Assembly (NCBI GenBank): GCA_965651325.1
Contig: CBFGSB010000099.1
Coordinates: 1-10,858, forward strand
Length of the DNA stretch: 10,858 bases
Direction of reading: 5' to 3'
DNA from: IDS-8 sp965651325
Lineage (GTDB): Bacteria; Pseudomonadota; Gammaproteobacteria; Steroidobacterales; Woeseiaceae
In this document: positions 1 through 6,922 of the stretch, one piece after another
How positions within the stretch are numbered: position 1 is the stretch's first letter
Layout of the letters: the number at the start of each line of letters is the position of its first letter
Program-made: the position numbers and the translations under genes
The notes under the pieces: model-generated
What the model was told of the DNA's origin: nothing
The model's input: only the letters and a program-made list of their open reading frames with translations
The model's database searches: none

Positions 1-410
1 GAGCGCACCTGCGAGACGCCGGGCAGCTTGAAGATGAAGCCGTCGAGGAAGCGGTTGTAGGCGTCCATGTCCTCGACCACCACGCGCAGGTGGAAATCCG
101 CCTCGCCGCTGGTCGCGAAGCACTCCAGCACCTCGGGGTGCCGCGCGACCTCCTTGACGAACGTCTCGACGTTCTTCTCCTCGTGGCGGGCGAGCGACAC
201 CAGGGTCATCGACGTCAGGGAGAAACCGGCCTTGCGCGGATCGACGAGCACGGCGTAGCGGGCGATGACGCCGGCCTCCTCGAGGCTGCGCACGCGCCGC
301 CAGCAGGCGGAGCTCGACATGCCCGTGAGCCGGGCGAGCTGCTGCATGGTCAGCCGGCTGTCCTGCTGCAGCGCCTTCAGGATGGCGCGGTCCTTCCGGT
401 CCAGGGTCAT
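1..410 (-). CDS. Lrp/AsnC-family transcriptional regulator (partial, C-terminus off the window)
   Basis: Read on the minus strand from an ATG at 410-408, the frame stays open to the window edge, giving 136 complete residues. Residues 3-60 form the AsnC-type winged helix-turn-helix: it opens MTLDRKDRAIL, continues through LTMQQLARLTGMSSSACWRR, and then has LEEAGVI. From about residue 65 the Lrp ligand-binding (RAM) domain follows, with HPEVLECFATSGEADFHLRV typical of the family. About 15-20 C-terminal residues should lie beyond base 1. A Shine-Dalgarno-like GGAAGAG (complement of 417-423) sits six bases before the ATG and supports this start. Such regulators bind DNA as dimers or octamers and usually respond to an amino acid. 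Divergence from the indolepyruvate oxidoreductase gene suggests that it controls that gene, with an aromatic amino acid as possible effector; this is inference. The family call is secure, the ligand is not known. Confidence 0.93.
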   Translation of the reverse strand, partial: MTLDRKDRAILKALQQDSRLTMQQLARLTGMSSSACWRRVRSLEEAGVIARYAVLVDPRKAGFSLTSMTLVSLARHEEKNVETFVKEVARHPEVLECFATSGEADFHLRVVVEDMDAYNRFLDGFIFKLPGVSQVR

Positions 411-439
411 TTGCCACTCTTCCGCAGAAAACGCAAAAT
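411..439 (+). promoter_or_regulatory. Candidate sigma70 promoter for the oxidoreductase gene
   Basis: TTGCCA at 411-416 (five of six matches to the -35 consensus) is followed after 17 bases by CAAAAT at 434-439 (four of six matches to the -10 consensus). It would start transcription near 446 and leave a leader of about 120 bases before the start at 570. It directly abuts the regulator's start codon. The match is moderate and this is the A/T-rich part of the gap, so chance similarity is possible. Confidence 0.25.
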
Positions 440-446
440 TCTACCA
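432..446. promoter_or_regulatory. Candidate Lrp/AsnC-type operator overlapping the regulator's -10
   Basis: CGCAAAATTCTACCA fits 11 of 15 positions of the E. coli Lrp consensus YAGHAWATTWTDCTR, with the A/T core in the centre. On the minus strand the same bases contain TAGAAT (complement of 438-443), five of six matches to a -10 box. It lies about 20 bases before the regulator's ribosome-binding site, with no convincing -35. Binding here would fit autorepression and control of the divergent gene. The Lrp consensus is loose, so this is a hypothesis from one imperfect match. Confidence 0.25.
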
Positions 447-498
447 GTAAAAGGTCTTAGTTGAGATGATTTCCCGAACTGGGCGCCAGGCGCGGGCT

Positions 499-524
499 AT
501 TCCGGCATCCCATTTCGCCGGGAT
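499..524 (+). other. Leader hairpin upstream of the oxidoreductase gene
   Basis: ATTCCGGC (499-506) can pair with GCCGGGAT (517-524): eight pairs including one G-T wobble, around a ten-base loop. No T-run follows, so it is not a typical intrinsic terminator. It lies 45 bases before the preferred start and could act in the mRNA leader or be a chance inverted repeat in GC-rich DNA. Confidence 0.25.
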
Positions 525-560
525 TCTGCCACCATGTGCGGTCGACCTGCGATTTGCCAC

Positions 561-564
561 GGAG
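561..564 (+). promoter_or_regulatory. Ribosome-binding site deciding the oxidoreductase start
   Basis: GGAG at 561-564 is spaced five bases from the ATG at 570. The upstream in-frame ATG at 534 has no comparable site, and the 12 residues it would add (MCGRPAICHGAT) do not resemble the N-terminus of family members, so 570 is preferred. Confidence 0.6.
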
Positions 565-569
565 CGACG

Positions 570-3500
570 ATGGCCAGCGCCGCGCCCCTCGAACATCCCT
601 CGAGACCGCTCGACAGTTACGAGCTCATAGACCGCTACCGGCGGCAGTCAGGCCGCGTATTCCTCACCGGCACCCAGGCGCTGGTGCGTATCCCGCTCAT
701 GCAGCGTGCGCTCGACCGGGCGGCGGGACTCAATACCGGCGGGTTCATCTCCGGCTACCGCGGCTCGCCGCTGGCCGCCTACGACCTGGAGCTCTGGAGG
801 GCGCGCCGGGAGCTCGCGGCCCACGGCATCGAGTTCCTGCCGGCCGTAAACGAGGACCTCGCCGCCACCGCCATCCTCGGCTCGCAGCAGGTCGAGGCGG
901 ACCCGGACAAGACCGTCGACGCCGTGTTCGGCATCTGGTACGGCAAGGGGCCCGGCGTCGATCGGGCGGGCGATGCGCTGAAGCACGGCAACGCGTACGG
1001 ATCCTCGCCGCGCGGCGGTGTGCTGGTCGTCGCCGGCGACGACCACGGGTGCGTGTCCTCGTCCATGCCGCACCAGTCGGATGCCGCCTTCCTCGCGTGG
1101 TTCATGCCGATCTTGAACCCCGCCAACGTCGCCGAGTACCTCGAGTACGGCCTGTACGGGATCGCGCTGTCGCGCTTTTCCGGCATGTGGGTCGGCTTCA
1201 AGGCGATCTCGGAGACGGTCGAATCGGCGATGTCCGTCGAGCTCCCTCCGCCGCCGCAGTTCAGGATACCCGCGGATTTCGTGCCGCCGCCGGGCGGGCT
1301 GCACATCCGCTGGCCGGACTACCCCGGTCCGCAGATCGAGGAACGCATGGAAGCGAAAAAGGCGGCCACCCTCGCTTTCGCCGCGGCAAACCCGATCGAC
1401 CGCAAGATCTTCGACACGCCCGACGCGCGCTTCGGCATTGTCACGACGGGCAAAGGTCATCTCGACCTCATGGAAGCGCTGCGCCTTCTCGGCATCGACC
1501 GTAGCGAGGCGCGCCGGCTCGGGCTCGACGTCTACAAGGTGGGCATGGTGTGGCCGCTCGCGCACGACGCGGCGCTGGATTTCGTGCACGACAAGCGGGA
1601 GGTGCTGGTCGTCGAGGAAAAGCGCGGCATCATCGAAAGCCAGTTCAAGGAATACTTCTACGATTACCCCGGCCGCAAGCCCGAGCGCATGATCGGCAAG
1701 GAAGACGGGGAGGGCCGGCGGCTGGTGCCGTGGACCGGCGAGCTGTCGCCCGTGCAGCTCGCGGCCATCGTTGCCGACCGGCTGGATCGCATGTTTCCCG
1801 GCCTCGACCTGGCCGCGCGCGCGGCGCAGCTTGCAGCCGCTGCCGGCGAGCCGATCCAGGTTTCCGGTGCTGCACGCACGCCCTATTTCTGTTCCGGCTG
1901 CCCGCACAACAGCTCGACCCGCGTGCCGGAAGGCTCGAAAGCGCTCGCCGGTATCGGCTGTCATTTCATGGCCAACTGGATGGGCCGCGACACCGAAGGC
2001 CTCATCCAGATGGGCGGCGAAGGCATCAACTGGATCACGCGCTCACGCTTCAACGGCGGCAAGCACGTGTTCCAGAACTTGGGCGACGGCACGTTCTACC
2101 ACTCGGGATCGGTCGCCATCCGCCAGGCGCTGGCGGCCGGAACCAATATCACCTACAAGATTTTGTTCAACGATGCGGTCGCGATGACCGGCGGCCAGCC
2201 CGTAGACGGTCCGGTCACGGTCGAGGCCATTGCGCACATGGTACGCGCGGAAGGCGTCGAGCGGATCGCGCTGGTGTCGGACGAACCGGAACGTTTCCGG
2301 CCGAGCGACTTCCCGGCGGGCACGACGATTTCGCACCGCCGCGAGCTCGACGCGATCCAGCGCGAGCTGCGGGATATACCGGGCGTGACGGTACTGATCT
2401 ACGCGCAGATGTGCGCGACGGAGAAGCGTCGCAAGCGCAAGCGCGGCACGCTCGAGGACCCGAAGCGCTTTGCCGTCATCAACGAGCTCGTCTGCGAAGG
2501 CTGCGGCGACTGCTCCGTTGCGTCGAACTGCCTGTCGGTCGTGCCGAAGGAAACGCCGTTCGGCCGCAAGCGGCAGATCGACCAGAACAGCTGCAACAAG
2601 GATTTCTCCTGCGTCGACGGCTTTTGCCCGAGCTTTGTCACGGTGGAGGGCGGCGAACGCAAGCGCATCGCGGCGGCGAACGCGCACGAGTTCCCGGCCG
2701 GCAAGCTCGCATCCCTGGCCCCACCGGAGTTGCCGTTAGCCGGCGGAGGTTACGACCTTCTCGTGACGGGCGTAGGCGGGACCGGCGTGATTACCGTCGG
2801 CGCTTTGATTACGATGGCCGCGCATCTCGAAGGGAAAGGCGCGAGCGTGCTCGACTTTACGGGCTTCGCGCAGAAGTTCGGGCCGGTGCTGAGCTATGTG
2901 CGCCTGGCCGACACGCCTTCGGCGCTGAACCAGGTGCGCATCGACAAGGCCCGTGCAGACGCATTGGTCGCCTGCGATCTCGTGGTCAGCTCATCGCCTA
3001 AAGCGTCCGCCACCTACCGTGCCGGCCACACGCGAGCGGTCGTCAACAGCGCCGAGATGTCGACGGCGGATTTCGTGCGTTTCCGCGATGCGAACCTGAA
3101 AGCGGACCAGCGCCTCGAGGCGATACGCCGCGCCGTCGGCGAATTCTCGACCGTCGGCGCCAATGCCCTGGCGGACGAGCTGCTCGGCAATACGATCTAT
3201 TCCAACGTGCTGATGCTCGGGTTCGCGTGGCAGAAGGGGCTCGTGCCGATATCCCTCGAGGCGGTGCTGCGGGCCATCGAGCTGAACGGCGTCGAGATTG
3301 AAAACAACAAGAAGGCCTTCGGCTGGGGCCGTATCGCAGCCGCCGATCCAGCCTTTATCGGGACGCGGCGCGCCCGGCCCGAGGCCCCCGAACCCGAGTC
3401 GCTCGACTCGGTCATCGAGCGGCGCGCCGCCTTTCTCGTCGATTACCAGGACCAGGCATTGGCCGACCGCTATCTCGCGCTCGTCGAGCGAGTGCGCCAA

Positions 3501-4049
3501 TCCGAACGGCGGATTACGAACAAGGCCGAGCTGCCCCTGACCGACGCGGTTGCGCGCAGCTATTTCAAGCTCCTTGCTTACAAGGACGAGTACGAAGTGG
3601 CCCGGCTGCACGTCGACACCGGTTTCCTGGAGCGGATCCGCGAGGAATACGGAGACAACGCGAGGGTGAAATTCCACCTCGCACCGCCCATCCTGAACAG
3701 CGGACTGGATGCGCGGGGGCGGCCGCTCAAGCGCGAGTTCGGAGCCTGGATGATTCCGCTGTTTCACGTGCTGGCACGTTGCAAGCGGCTGCGCGGCACG
3801 CGCTTCGACGTTTTCGGGATGACGGCCGAGCGCAAGCTCGAGCGCCGGCTGATCAAGGAGCTCGAAGCGGCCGTCGACGCACTGCTGCCCGCGCTGTCGC
3901 CGACCAATATCGGGGAAGCGGCCGCTATCGTGCAGCTCTACACGGAGATCCGCGGCTACGGGCCGGTGAAAGAAGCAGCAGCAGCGAAGGTACGCGACGA
4001 AATCGCGATGCGGCTGCGGTCCTTCAACGCGCTGCAGCAAGCCGCGTGA
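570..4049 (+). CDS. Indolepyruvate ferredoxin oxidoreductase, fused single-chain type
   Basis: The 1159-residue product has the length of the fused enzymes that oxidatively decarboxylate indolepyruvate and other aryl-pyruvates to the acyl-CoA, using thiamine diphosphate and passing electrons to a ferredoxin-like acceptor in the cytoplasm. The order seen is: an N-terminal pyrimidine-binding domain (from RVFLTGTQALVRIPL at 29 and GLNTGGFISGYRGSPL to about 240); a middle region; a TPP-binding core with CSGCPHNSS (C441, C444), GDG at 505-507 and LFNDAVAMTGGQ around 534; a cysteine-rich segment with C642, C645, C648, C654, then C675, C681, C686, likely Fe-S ligands; a gamma-type domain starting at GVGGTGVITVG (about 734); and a C-terminal DUF6537-like part from about 940. 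No expected motif is missing. The upstream divergent Lrp/AsnC gene is a common partner. Indolepyruvate is the family name's substrate; the true range could include phenylpyruvate or hydroxyphenylpyruvate. Confidence 0.95.
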   Translation: MASAAPLEHPSRPLDSYELIDRYRRQSGRVFLTGTQALVRIPLMQRALDRAAGLNTGGFISGYRGSPLAAYDLELWRARRELAAHGIEFLPAVNEDLAATAILGSQQVEADPDKTVDAVFGIWYGKGPGVDRAGDALKHGNAYGSSPRGGVLVVAGDDHGCVSSSMPHQSDAAFLAWFMPILNPANVAEYLEYGLYGIALSRFSGMWVGFKAISETVESAMSVELPPPPQFRIPADFVPPPGGLHIRWPDYPGPQIEERMEAKKAATLAFAAANPIDRKIFDTPDARFGIVTTGKGHLDLMEALRLLGIDRSEARRLGLDVYKVGMVWPLAHDAALDFVHDKREVLVVEEKRGIIESQFKEYFYDYPGRKPERMIGKEDGEGRRLVPWTGELSPVQLAAIVADRLDRMFPGLDLAARAAQLAAAAGEPIQVSGAARTPYFCSGCPHNSSTRVPEGSKALAGIGCHFMANWMGRDTEGLIQMGGEGINWITRSRFNGGKHVFQNLGDGTFYHSGSVAIRQALAAGTNITYKILFNDAVAMTGGQPVDGPVTVEAIAHMVRAEGVERIALVSDEPERFRPSDFPAGTTISHRRELDAIQRELRDIPGVTVLIYAQMCATEKRRKRKRGTLEDPKRFAVINELVCEGCGDCSVASNCLSVVPKETPFGRKRQIDQNSCNKDFSCVDGFCPSFVTVEGGERKRIAAANAHEFPAGKLASLAPPELPLAGGGYDLLVTGVGGTGVITVGALITMAAHLEGKGASVLDFTGFAQKFGPVLSYVRLADTPSALNQVRIDKARADALVACDLVVSSSPKASATYRAGHTRAVVNSAEMSTADFVRFRDANLKADQRLEAIRRAVGEFSTVGANALADELLGNTIYSNVLMLGFAWQKGLVPISLEAVLRAIELNGVEIENNKKAFGWGRIAAADPAFIGTRRARPEAPEPESLDSVIERRAAFLVDYQDQALADRYLALVERVRQSERRITNKAELPLTDAVARSYFKLLAYKDEYEVARLHVDTGFLERIREEYGDNARVKFHLAPPILNSGLDARGRPLKREFGAWMIPLFHVLARCKRLRGTRFDVFGMTAERKLERRLIKELEAAVDALLPALSPTNIGEAAAIVQLYTEIRGYGPVKEAAAAKVRDEIAMRLRSFNALQQAA

Positions 4050-4070
4050 GCGACAAGCGCGCCGCTCCCG

Positions 4071-4086
4071 ACCCGCCGATGCGGGT
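4071..4086 (+). other. Perfect hairpin abutting the hydrolase start
   Basis: ACCCGC, loop CGAT, GCGGGT: a perfect six-pair inverted repeat ending one base before the ATG at 4087, in the 37-base gap after the oxidoreductase. No T-run follows, so termination is unlikely. In mRNA it would occlude the ribosome site of the first ATGs (4087, 4090), which may favour the third at 4099 or damp translation. Confidence 0.35.
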
Positions 4087-5139
4087 ATGATGCCGGCTAT
4101 GCCTGTTCGCGACATCCGCTACGAGTTCCCCGACCGTCCCGAAGCCGGCGCAACGATGCCCGTTGCGCCGGGCATCTTCTGGTTGCGCATGCCGCTGCCG
4201 TTCGCGCTCGGGCACATCAATCTCTGGCTGCTGGAGGACGGCGACGGCTGGACGCTGGTCGACACCGGCGTGCATACCGACGTCACGCGCGGCGTGTGGC
4301 AGAACGTATTCACCGGCACGATGCAGGACCGCCCCGCCGTTCGCGTCATCGCGACCCACCTGCATCCGGACCACGCCGGCTGTGCCGGCTGGCTCACGGA
4401 ACATTTCGGCATCGAGCTCTGGATGACGCGCGAGGAGTACCTGCTCTGCCGCATCCTGGTCGCCGATACCGGCAAGCCGACACCGGAGGCGGGCATCCGG
4501 TTCTATCACGGCGCCGGATTTCCGGCCGAGTCCCTGGATCGCTACCAGCAGATGTTCGGCATGTTCGGCCGCTACGTGTCGCCGGTGCCGGAGTCGTATC
4601 GCCGGCTTCAGGACGGCGACCGCATCCCCATCGGCAAGCGGGAATGGGAAGTGATCGTCGGCCGCGGCCATTCGCCGGAACACGCCTGCCTGTTCTCGGT
4701 CGAATCGAACCTCATGATCTCCGGTGACCAGCTATTGCCGACGATCTCGTCGAATGTCAGCGTCTACCCGACGGAGCCCGCCGCGGACCCGCTGGCCGAG
4801 TGGCTGCAGTCGCTGGCCGACCTGAAAGCCCGGCTTCCCGAGGACGTCCTCGTGCTGCCCGCGCACGGCAAGCCGTTCCGCGGCGCACACCCCCGGATCG
4901 ACGCCCTGGCCGCCGAGCACCATGCCGGCCTGGAACGGCTGGAGCAACTGTGCCGCACGCCGCGCCGCGCGGTCGACGTATTTCCCGCGTTGTTCAACAG
5001 CGAGATCGACCGGAACAACCTCATCATGGCGACCGGCGAATCGATTGCCCACCTCAATTACCTGGTGAAGCGGGGACGCCTGGAGTCGCAAACACGCGAC
5101 GATGGCGTCACCTGGTACCGCTCCGTGCCGGGAAATTGA
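4087..5139 (+). CDS. MBL-fold metallo-hydrolase with C-terminal winged-helix domain
   Basis: This is a 350-residue cytoplasmic hydrolase of the metallo-beta-lactamase superfamily, with no signal peptide. Zinc-binding motifs are intact: THLHPDHAG gives H91, H93, D95 and H96; GRGHSPEH gives H195; SGDQLLP gives D214; LPAHGKP gives H260. The core spans about 25-265. The region 267-345 (with ALFNSEIDR, GESIAHLNYLVKRGRLE) matches the winged-helix domain found in LACTB2-like and related proteins. Starts at 4087, 4090 and 4099 are all possible. None has a clear Shine-Dalgarno, and MPVRDIRYEFPD from 4099 looks more like a natural N-terminus, so the protein may be four residues shorter. It lies 37 bases after the oxidoreductase and is probably cotranscribed. 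A thioesterase or hydrolase step on a product of that enzyme is conceivable but not shown; the substrate is unknown. Confidence 0.9.
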   Translation: MMPAMPVRDIRYEFPDRPEAGATMPVAPGIFWLRMPLPFALGHINLWLLEDGDGWTLVDTGVHTDVTRGVWQNVFTGTMQDRPAVRVIATHLHPDHAGCAGWLTEHFGIELWMTREEYLLCRILVADTGKPTPEAGIRFYHGAGFPAESLDRYQQMFGMFGRYVSPVPESYRRLQDGDRIPIGKREWEVIVGRGHSPEHACLFSVESNLMISGDQLLPTISSNVSVYPTEPAADPLAEWLQSLADLKARLPEDVLVLPAHGKPFRGAHPRIDALAAEHHAGLERLEQLCRTPRRAVDVFPALFNSEIDRNNLIMATGESIAHLNYLVKRGRLESQTRDDGVTWYRSVPGN

Positions 5140-5171
5140 TTTCAAATGAAATTCATCGGTCTGAGAGGCGA

Positions 5172-5202
5172 TGCCTGCCGGTTGTCAGGCAAAATTCTTT
5201 TT
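5172..5202 (+). terminator. Possible weak intrinsic terminator after the hydrolase
   Basis: TGCCTG (5172-5177) pairs with CAGGCA (5186-5191) around an eight-base loop, followed after three bases by TTCTTTTT (5195-5202). The stem is short and the T-run is offset and broken, so efficiency would be low. The same bases contain the promoter of the next operon, so the pairing may be coincidental. Confidence 0.3.
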
Positions 5203-5210
5203 GCTAAAAC
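5182..5210 (+). promoter_or_regulatory. Extended -10 sigma70 promoter for the ABC operon
   Basis: TTGTCA (5182-5187, five of six -35 matches), a 17-base spacer, and TAAAAC (5205-5210, four of six -10 matches) preceded by TGC, the extended -10 element. It sits in an A/T-rich island in otherwise GC-rich DNA, with an expected start near 5217, about 33 bases before the ATPase start at 5250. This is the best promoter match in the window, and the following five genes have no other gap in which a promoter could sit. Confidence 0.6.
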
Positions 5211-5249
5211 GTGCAGCCGCGCCGCGGCGACCGCCGGGCTGGATGCGCC

Positions 5250-6191
5250 ATGATCGAGATACGCGAGCTTACAAAGCGCTACGGGTCCCACACCGTGGTC
5301 AATCGCCTGAGCTTCGACTGCAAAGCCGGCGAAGTATTGGGGTTCCTCGGGCCCAATGGCGCAGGCAAGTCCACGACCATGAAGATGATCACCGGATTCG
5401 TGACGCCTGATTCCGGCACCGCAAAGGTCTGCGGCCACGACATCGGCAGCGAGGCGCTGGAAGCCCGCCGGCACCTCGGCTACCTGCCCGAAGGGGCCCC
5501 CTGCTATCCGGAGATGACGCCGCGCTCCTTCCTCGCGTTTATCGCGGACGTACGCGGGCTGACGGGCGAAGAGCGGCGCCGGCGCCTCGACTCCGTGATC
5601 GCGGAGCTGCACCTCGAGCGGGTGCTGGACCAGTCGATCGACACGCTGTCGAAAGGCTTCAAGCGCCGAGTCGGCCTGGCGCAGGCGATCCTGCACGACC
5701 CGGACGTGCTGATCCTGGACGAGCCTACCGACGGTCTCGACCCCAACCAGAAGCACGAGGTGCGCGAGCTCATCCGCTCGATGTCGGCCGACAAGCTGAT
5801 CGTGATCTCGACGCACATCCTCGAGGAAGTGGAAGCCGTTTGCAGCCGCGCGATCATCATCGCGGACGGCCGCATCCTGGCGGACGAGACACCGGCGGAA
5901 CTGGCGGCACGCTCGCGCTATCACAACGCGGTCAGCGTCACGCTGGGGCAGGAAGCGAATTTCGACGAGATCCGGGCCGCGATCGACAGGCTGCCGTCGG
6001 TTGCGGCAACCGAATCGAACCGCGGTCACCGTACGATCGTCGCCCTGCCCGCCTCGAACGGCAACATCGAACCGTGGCGCGAGATCTCCGACCTGGCGGC
6101 GGCACAGCGGTGGCCCGTCACGAGCCTGCAGTTCCAGGGCGGCCGTCTCGACGACGTGTTTCGGCAGATCACCGGGGCAAAGGACACGTGA
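5250..6191 (+). CDS. ABC transporter ATP-binding protein (GldA-like)
   Basis: This 313-residue ATPase energises the permease encoded next to it, on the cytoplasmic side of the inner membrane. Visible motifs are Walker A GPNGAGKS at 34-41, YLPEG at 78-82 in the Q-loop position (Glu where many ATPases have Gln), signature LSKGFKRRVGLAQA from 133, Walker B VLILDEPT at 153-160, D-loop GLDP at 162-165 and the H-loop His in STHI at 189. LSKG and the Glu-type Q-loop are usual in GldA-like and ABC-2-type exporter ATPases. A C-terminal regulatory region of about 90 residues follows the nucleotide-binding domain. The ATG at 5250 gives the typical opening MIEIRELTKRYG; a GTG at 5211 in the same frame would add 13 residues of no family character. 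Its stop overlaps the permease start by four bases (GTGA). The cargo cannot be read from the sequence. Confidence 0.94.
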   Translation: MIEIRELTKRYGSHTVVNRLSFDCKAGEVLGFLGPNGAGKSTTMKMITGFVTPDSGTAKVCGHDIGSEALEARRHLGYLPEGAPCYPEMTPRSFLAFIADVRGLTGEERRRRLDSVIAELHLERVLDQSIDTLSKGFKRRVGLAQAILHDPDVLILDEPTDGLDPNQKHEVRELIRSMSADKLIVISTHILEEVEAVCSRAIIIADGRILADETPAELAARSRYHNAVSVTLGQEANFDEIRAAIDRLPSVAATESNRGHRTIVALPASNGNIEPWREISDLAAAQRWPVTSLQFQGGRLDDVFRQITGAKDT

Positions 6192-6922
6192 ATCTCGTCT
6201 CCGCGATTTTCCGGCGCGAGCTGCGCAGCTATTTCGCGACGCCGGTGGCGTACGTTTTCATCGTAATCTTTCTCATCCTGATGGGCGCCTTCACGTTCTA
6301 CTTCGGCGGCTTCTACGAGCGCGGGCAGGCCGACCTGGCGCCTTTCTTCAACTTCCACCCGTGGCTTTACCTGTTCCTGGTGCCGGCAATCGCGATGCGG
6401 CTGTGGGCGGAGGAGCGCAAGTCCGGCAGCGTGGAGCTGCTGATGACCCTGCCGCTGACACCGTGGCAAGCGGTGCTCGGCAAGTTCCTCGCCGCCTGGG
6501 CATTCACCGGAATCGCGCTGGCGCTTACGTTCCCGATCTGGCTGACCGTCAATTATCTCGGCGATCCGGACAACGGTGCGATCCTCGCCGGCTACATCGG
6601 CAGCCTGCTGATGGCGGGCGGCTTTCTCGCTATCGGCTCCTGCCTGTCGGCGACGACGCAGAACCAGGTGATCGCATTCGTGATTACCGTCGTGGTGTCC
6701 TTCCTGTTCCTGTTCTCGGGCTTCCCGCTGGTGCTGGACCTGTTCTCCGGCTGGGCACCGCAGGCGATCGTCGACGGCATCGCGTCCTTGAGTTTTCTCA
6801 CGCACTTCCGGGACATCAGCAAGGGAGTTCTCGACTTCCGCGACCTCGTGTACTTCGCGCTGGTGATCGGCACGTTCCTGTATGCGAACACCATCGTCCT
6901 GCAATGGAAACAGGCTGACTGA
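6188..6922 (+). CDS. ABC transporter permease (GldF-like, ABC-2 type)
   Basis: This 244-residue inner-membrane protein starts at a GTG overlapping the ATPase stop (GTGA), with AAAGGA just upstream. The opening NLVSAIFRRELRSYFATPVA is typical of GldF-like permeases, where a short cytoplasmic N-terminal helix precedes the first span. Six hydrophobic segments are visible at about 19-40, 56-72, 98-121, 131-153, 159-183 and 219-238, with the conserved EERKSGSVELLMTLPLTP cytoplasmic stretch at 75-92, which probably contacts the ATPase. With the ATPase it should form the membrane core of an export-type ABC complex. A frame reading further upstream exists (to 5840) but lies inside the ATPase gene and shows no family similarity there. 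Its stop overlaps the next start by one base (TGATG). Confidence 0.93.
   Translation: MNLVSAIFRRELRSYFATPVAYVFIVIFLILMGAFTFYFGGFYERGQADLAPFFNFHPWLYLFLVPAIAMRLWAEERKSGSVELLMTLPLTPWQAVLGKFLAAWAFTGIALALTFPIWLTVNYLGDPDNGAILAGYIGSLLMAGGFLAIGSCLSATTQNQVIAFVITVVVSFLFLFSGFPLVLDLFSGWAPQAIVDGIASLSFLTHFRDISKGVLDFRDLVYFALVIGTFLYANTIVLQWKQAD

Noticed and set aside
90..464. Plus-strand open frames over the left edge
   Set aside because: They are antisense to the Lrp/AsnC gene, whose minus-strand translation gives a convincing helix-turn-helix and RAM domain.
534..569. Upstream ATG at 534 as the oxidoreductase start
   Set aside because: It has no ribosome-binding site and adds residues without family resemblance; GGAG before 570 supports the later start.
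648..1964. Long open frame of 438 codons on the minus strand inside the oxidoreductase gene
   Set aside because: It is antisense to a clearly conserved gene, shows Arg/Ala/Gly/Val-biased composition with no recognisable domain, and arises from the lack of stops in GC-rich DNA.
2991..4115. Open frame of 374 codons on the minus strand at the end of the oxidoreductase gene
   Set aside because: It is a shadow of the coding strand; the composition is Arg/Gly-rich without domain motifs.
5211..5249. GTG at 5211 as the ATPase start
   Set aside because: It would lie at or before the predicted transcription start (near 5217) and add 13 non-conserved, Arg-rich residues; the ATG at 5250 gives the normal N-terminus.
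5840..6187. Upstream extension of the permease frame to 5840
   Set aside because: This part overlaps the ATPase coding region and its translation lacks the membrane or family features that begin right after 6188.
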